5,553 bases of DNA, from NCBI GenBank assembly GCA_018267435.1, contig JAFDYM010000009.1, positions 1 through 5,553 on the forward strand. The letters are read 5' to 3'. A program made the translations under genes and the position numbers. The notes beneath the pieces were generated by a model, which was given only the letters and a program-made list of their open reading frames with translations, had not been told where the DNA came from and searched no databases. Below, piece by piece: positions 4,827 to 5,553 of the stretch (position 1 is the first letter of the stretch; each line of letters begins with the position of its first letter). The stretch comes from Bacteroidota bacterium (GTDB taxonomy: Bacteria; Bacteroidota; Bacteroidia; Chitinophagales; LD1).

Positions 4827-5234
4827 ATGAACCTTCTATCGGTAAGAATAATTACAGCAGATATTAAGCGGTTAATAGATTTCTATGAGCGAATTACGGG
4901 CATTCCATTGGTATCGTACACCGAAGACTTTGCCGAAATGCAAACGCCTAATGCAACCTTGGCAATAGGGAGTACCAGAACCTTGCAGGTATTTGGCGGC
5001 AGCGATGTGGCGGCTGCAGCAGCTAACAGAAGCAGTATAATAGAATTTAAAGTAGCAGATGTAGATGCGGACTATGAGCGCATAGCAGAACTTATTGCTC
5101 CCTACTTGGTACAGCAGCCTACTACCATGCCTTGGGGTAATAGGTCGCTTTTGTTCCGAGACCCTGATGGTAACCTGGTTAACTTTTTTACACCTGTTAC
5201 TGCCGATGCTATCAAGAAATTTGCGGGTAAATAG
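4827..5234 (+). CDS. VOC superfamily (glyoxalase/bleomycin-resistance fold) protein
   Basis: Read from ATG 4827 the product has 135 residues, the usual size of a single-chain VOC protein with two beta-alpha-beta-beta-beta modules. The first module opens with LLSVRIITADIKRLIDFYERI and contains TLAIGSTRTLQVFGG. The second opens with SIIEFKVADVDADYERI and ends with LLFRDPDGNLVNFFTPV (108-124), the hallmark closing strand. E73 in IIEF and the closing strand lie where metal ligands sit in metal-dependent members, but a full ligand set is not evident, so enzymatic activity versus binding/resistance cannot be decided. ATG 4779 would add 16 residues (MLRRFMAIIHQ...) that precede the fold; 4827 is preferred because the fold begins right after it, following AGTAAAAAG. 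It is followed by the inverted ~62-nt repeat, whose hairpin may end the transcript. It is cytoplasmic and possibly controlled by the upstream WYL regulator. Confidence 0.88.
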   Translation: MNLLSVRIITADIKRLIDFYERITGIPLVSYTEDFAEMQTPNATLAIGSTRTLQVFGGSDVAAAAANRSSIIEFKVADVDADYERIAELIAPYLVQQPTTMPWGNRSLLFRDPDGNLVNFFTPVTADAIKKFAGK

Positions 5235-5247
5235 AGATAAGTAAACC

Positions 5248-5308
5248 GCCCACAGGCTGAAGGCCCGTGGGACGCACACTAAAGCGCTAGGCGCTACAGT
5301 ATGGCCCA
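5248..5308 (-). repeat. Dispersed ~62-nt hairpin element, copy B (inverted)
   Basis: This is the reverse-complement partner of 2395-2456. On the plus strand it reads CCCACAGGC-TGAAG-GCCCGTGGG (one G-T pair), followed by the palindrome AGCGC-TAG-GCGCT and the invariant end GGCGCTACAGTATGGCCCA. It begins 13 nt after the VOC stop codon. It may act as a transcript-end hairpin, although no U-tract follows. Confidence 0.75.
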
Positions 5309-5405
5309 ATAAAAATGTGATGGGCACAAGAGGCAGGTAATTGCGCTTCGGTTACTATTAGTGCCGTCTGGTTTAAATTTAGCGGAGGGAGTGCGTTTTA
5401 TTACG

Positions 5406-5413
5406 CAAATTTG
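5406..5413 (+). promoter_or_regulatory. Possible -7 box of the downstream membrane gene
   Basis: CAAATTTG differs by one base from TAnnTTTG and is followed by TATGCAC, 20 nt before the ATG at 5434. A small hairpin TGCGT/ACGCA (5392-5407) overlaps it. No -33 TTTG is seen. The call is weak. Confidence 0.3.
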
Positions 5414-5433
5414 TATGCACTAAATACTGTACC

Positions 5434-5553
5434 ATGGAACTGCAAGATTTGTTGCTGCGCTACCTGCGCACTTATGGCTTAATAACGCTGCGCTATGTAA
5501 TATTTGCAGGTGTGCTTTATCTGATCTTCTACGTGTGGAAACGCCGCGATTGG
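5434..5553 (+). CDS. N-terminus of a membrane protein, possibly sterol desaturase/fatty acid hydroxylase family (3' end outside window)
   Basis: Forty codons are visible from ATG 5434 and the frame stays open to the window edge. The peptide (MELQDLLLRYLRTYGLITLR...) has an amphipathic start, then one hydrophobic helix (about residues 14-34, LITLRYVIFAGVLYLIFYVW) ended by the positive cluster KRR, which suggests the loop after the helix is cytoplasmic. The 'RY.I.AG..YLIFYVWKRR.W' layout reminds me of the N-terminus of Bacteroidota sterol-desaturase-like proteins, but no histidine box is within the window, so the family is a guess. The ATG follows ACC with no Shine-Dalgarno. Confidence 0.6.
   Translation, partial: MELQDLLLRYLRTYGLITLRYVIFAGVLYLIFYVWKRRDW

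Noticed and set aside
4872..5327. Long open frame (-) of 151 codons
   Set aside because: It is antisense to the VOC gene, whose fold and DPDG motif are clear; the antisense product has no recognisable domain.

Overview
The window looks like chromosomal DNA of a member of the Bacteroidota, most likely near the Chitinophagales/Sphingobacteriales. Three signs support this: a secreted protein ends in a type IX secretion (T9SS) C-terminal sorting domain, coding starts lack strong Shine-Dalgarno sequences, and at least one upstream region carries a perfect TAnnTTTG-type -7 box. The placement is inferred from these features, not from any database match.

Layout. (1) Positions 2-577 (+) hold the 3' end of a gene for a paraoxonase/SMP-30-like calcium-binding beta-propeller esterase. 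It closes with a strong hairpin terminator. (2) Converging on it, 669-2291 (-) encodes a complete 540-residue secreted protein that joins a c-type haem domain, a PHM/DBH-like two-copper monooxygenase core with all six copper ligands, and a T9SS sorting domain. (3) Positions 2292-3407 form a gene-free stretch of about 1.1 kb that is dense in repeats and hairpins. It includes three copies of a 75-nt unit, a long hairpin lying between copies 2 and 3, back-to-back perfect hairpins, and one copy of a ~62-nt element that recurs inverted at 5248-5308. (4) Positions 3408-3827 (+) encode a small two-helix membrane protein with a PH-like tail. The gene is visibly AT-rich and is bracketed by inverted copies of a short hairpin repeat (3248-3385 and 3848-3912). 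(5) Positions 4009-4740 (+) encode a YafY-type HTH/WYL regulator, followed by a VOC/glyoxalase-fold protein at 4827-5234 (+) with its own promoter-like box. (6) Positions 5434-5553 (+) hold the start of a membrane protein cut by the window edge.

How the parts fit. The two left-hand genes are secreted or envelope oxidative/hydrolytic enzymes transcribed toward each other. The WYL regulator and VOC protein are a plausible regulator-target pair. The most unusual parts are the structured repeat cluster and the repeat-bracketed small membrane gene, which resemble REP/MITE-type non-autonomous elements. No transposase, reverse transcriptase, CRISPR array, rRNA or tRNA was recognised, so how these repeats move or function is not visible here.
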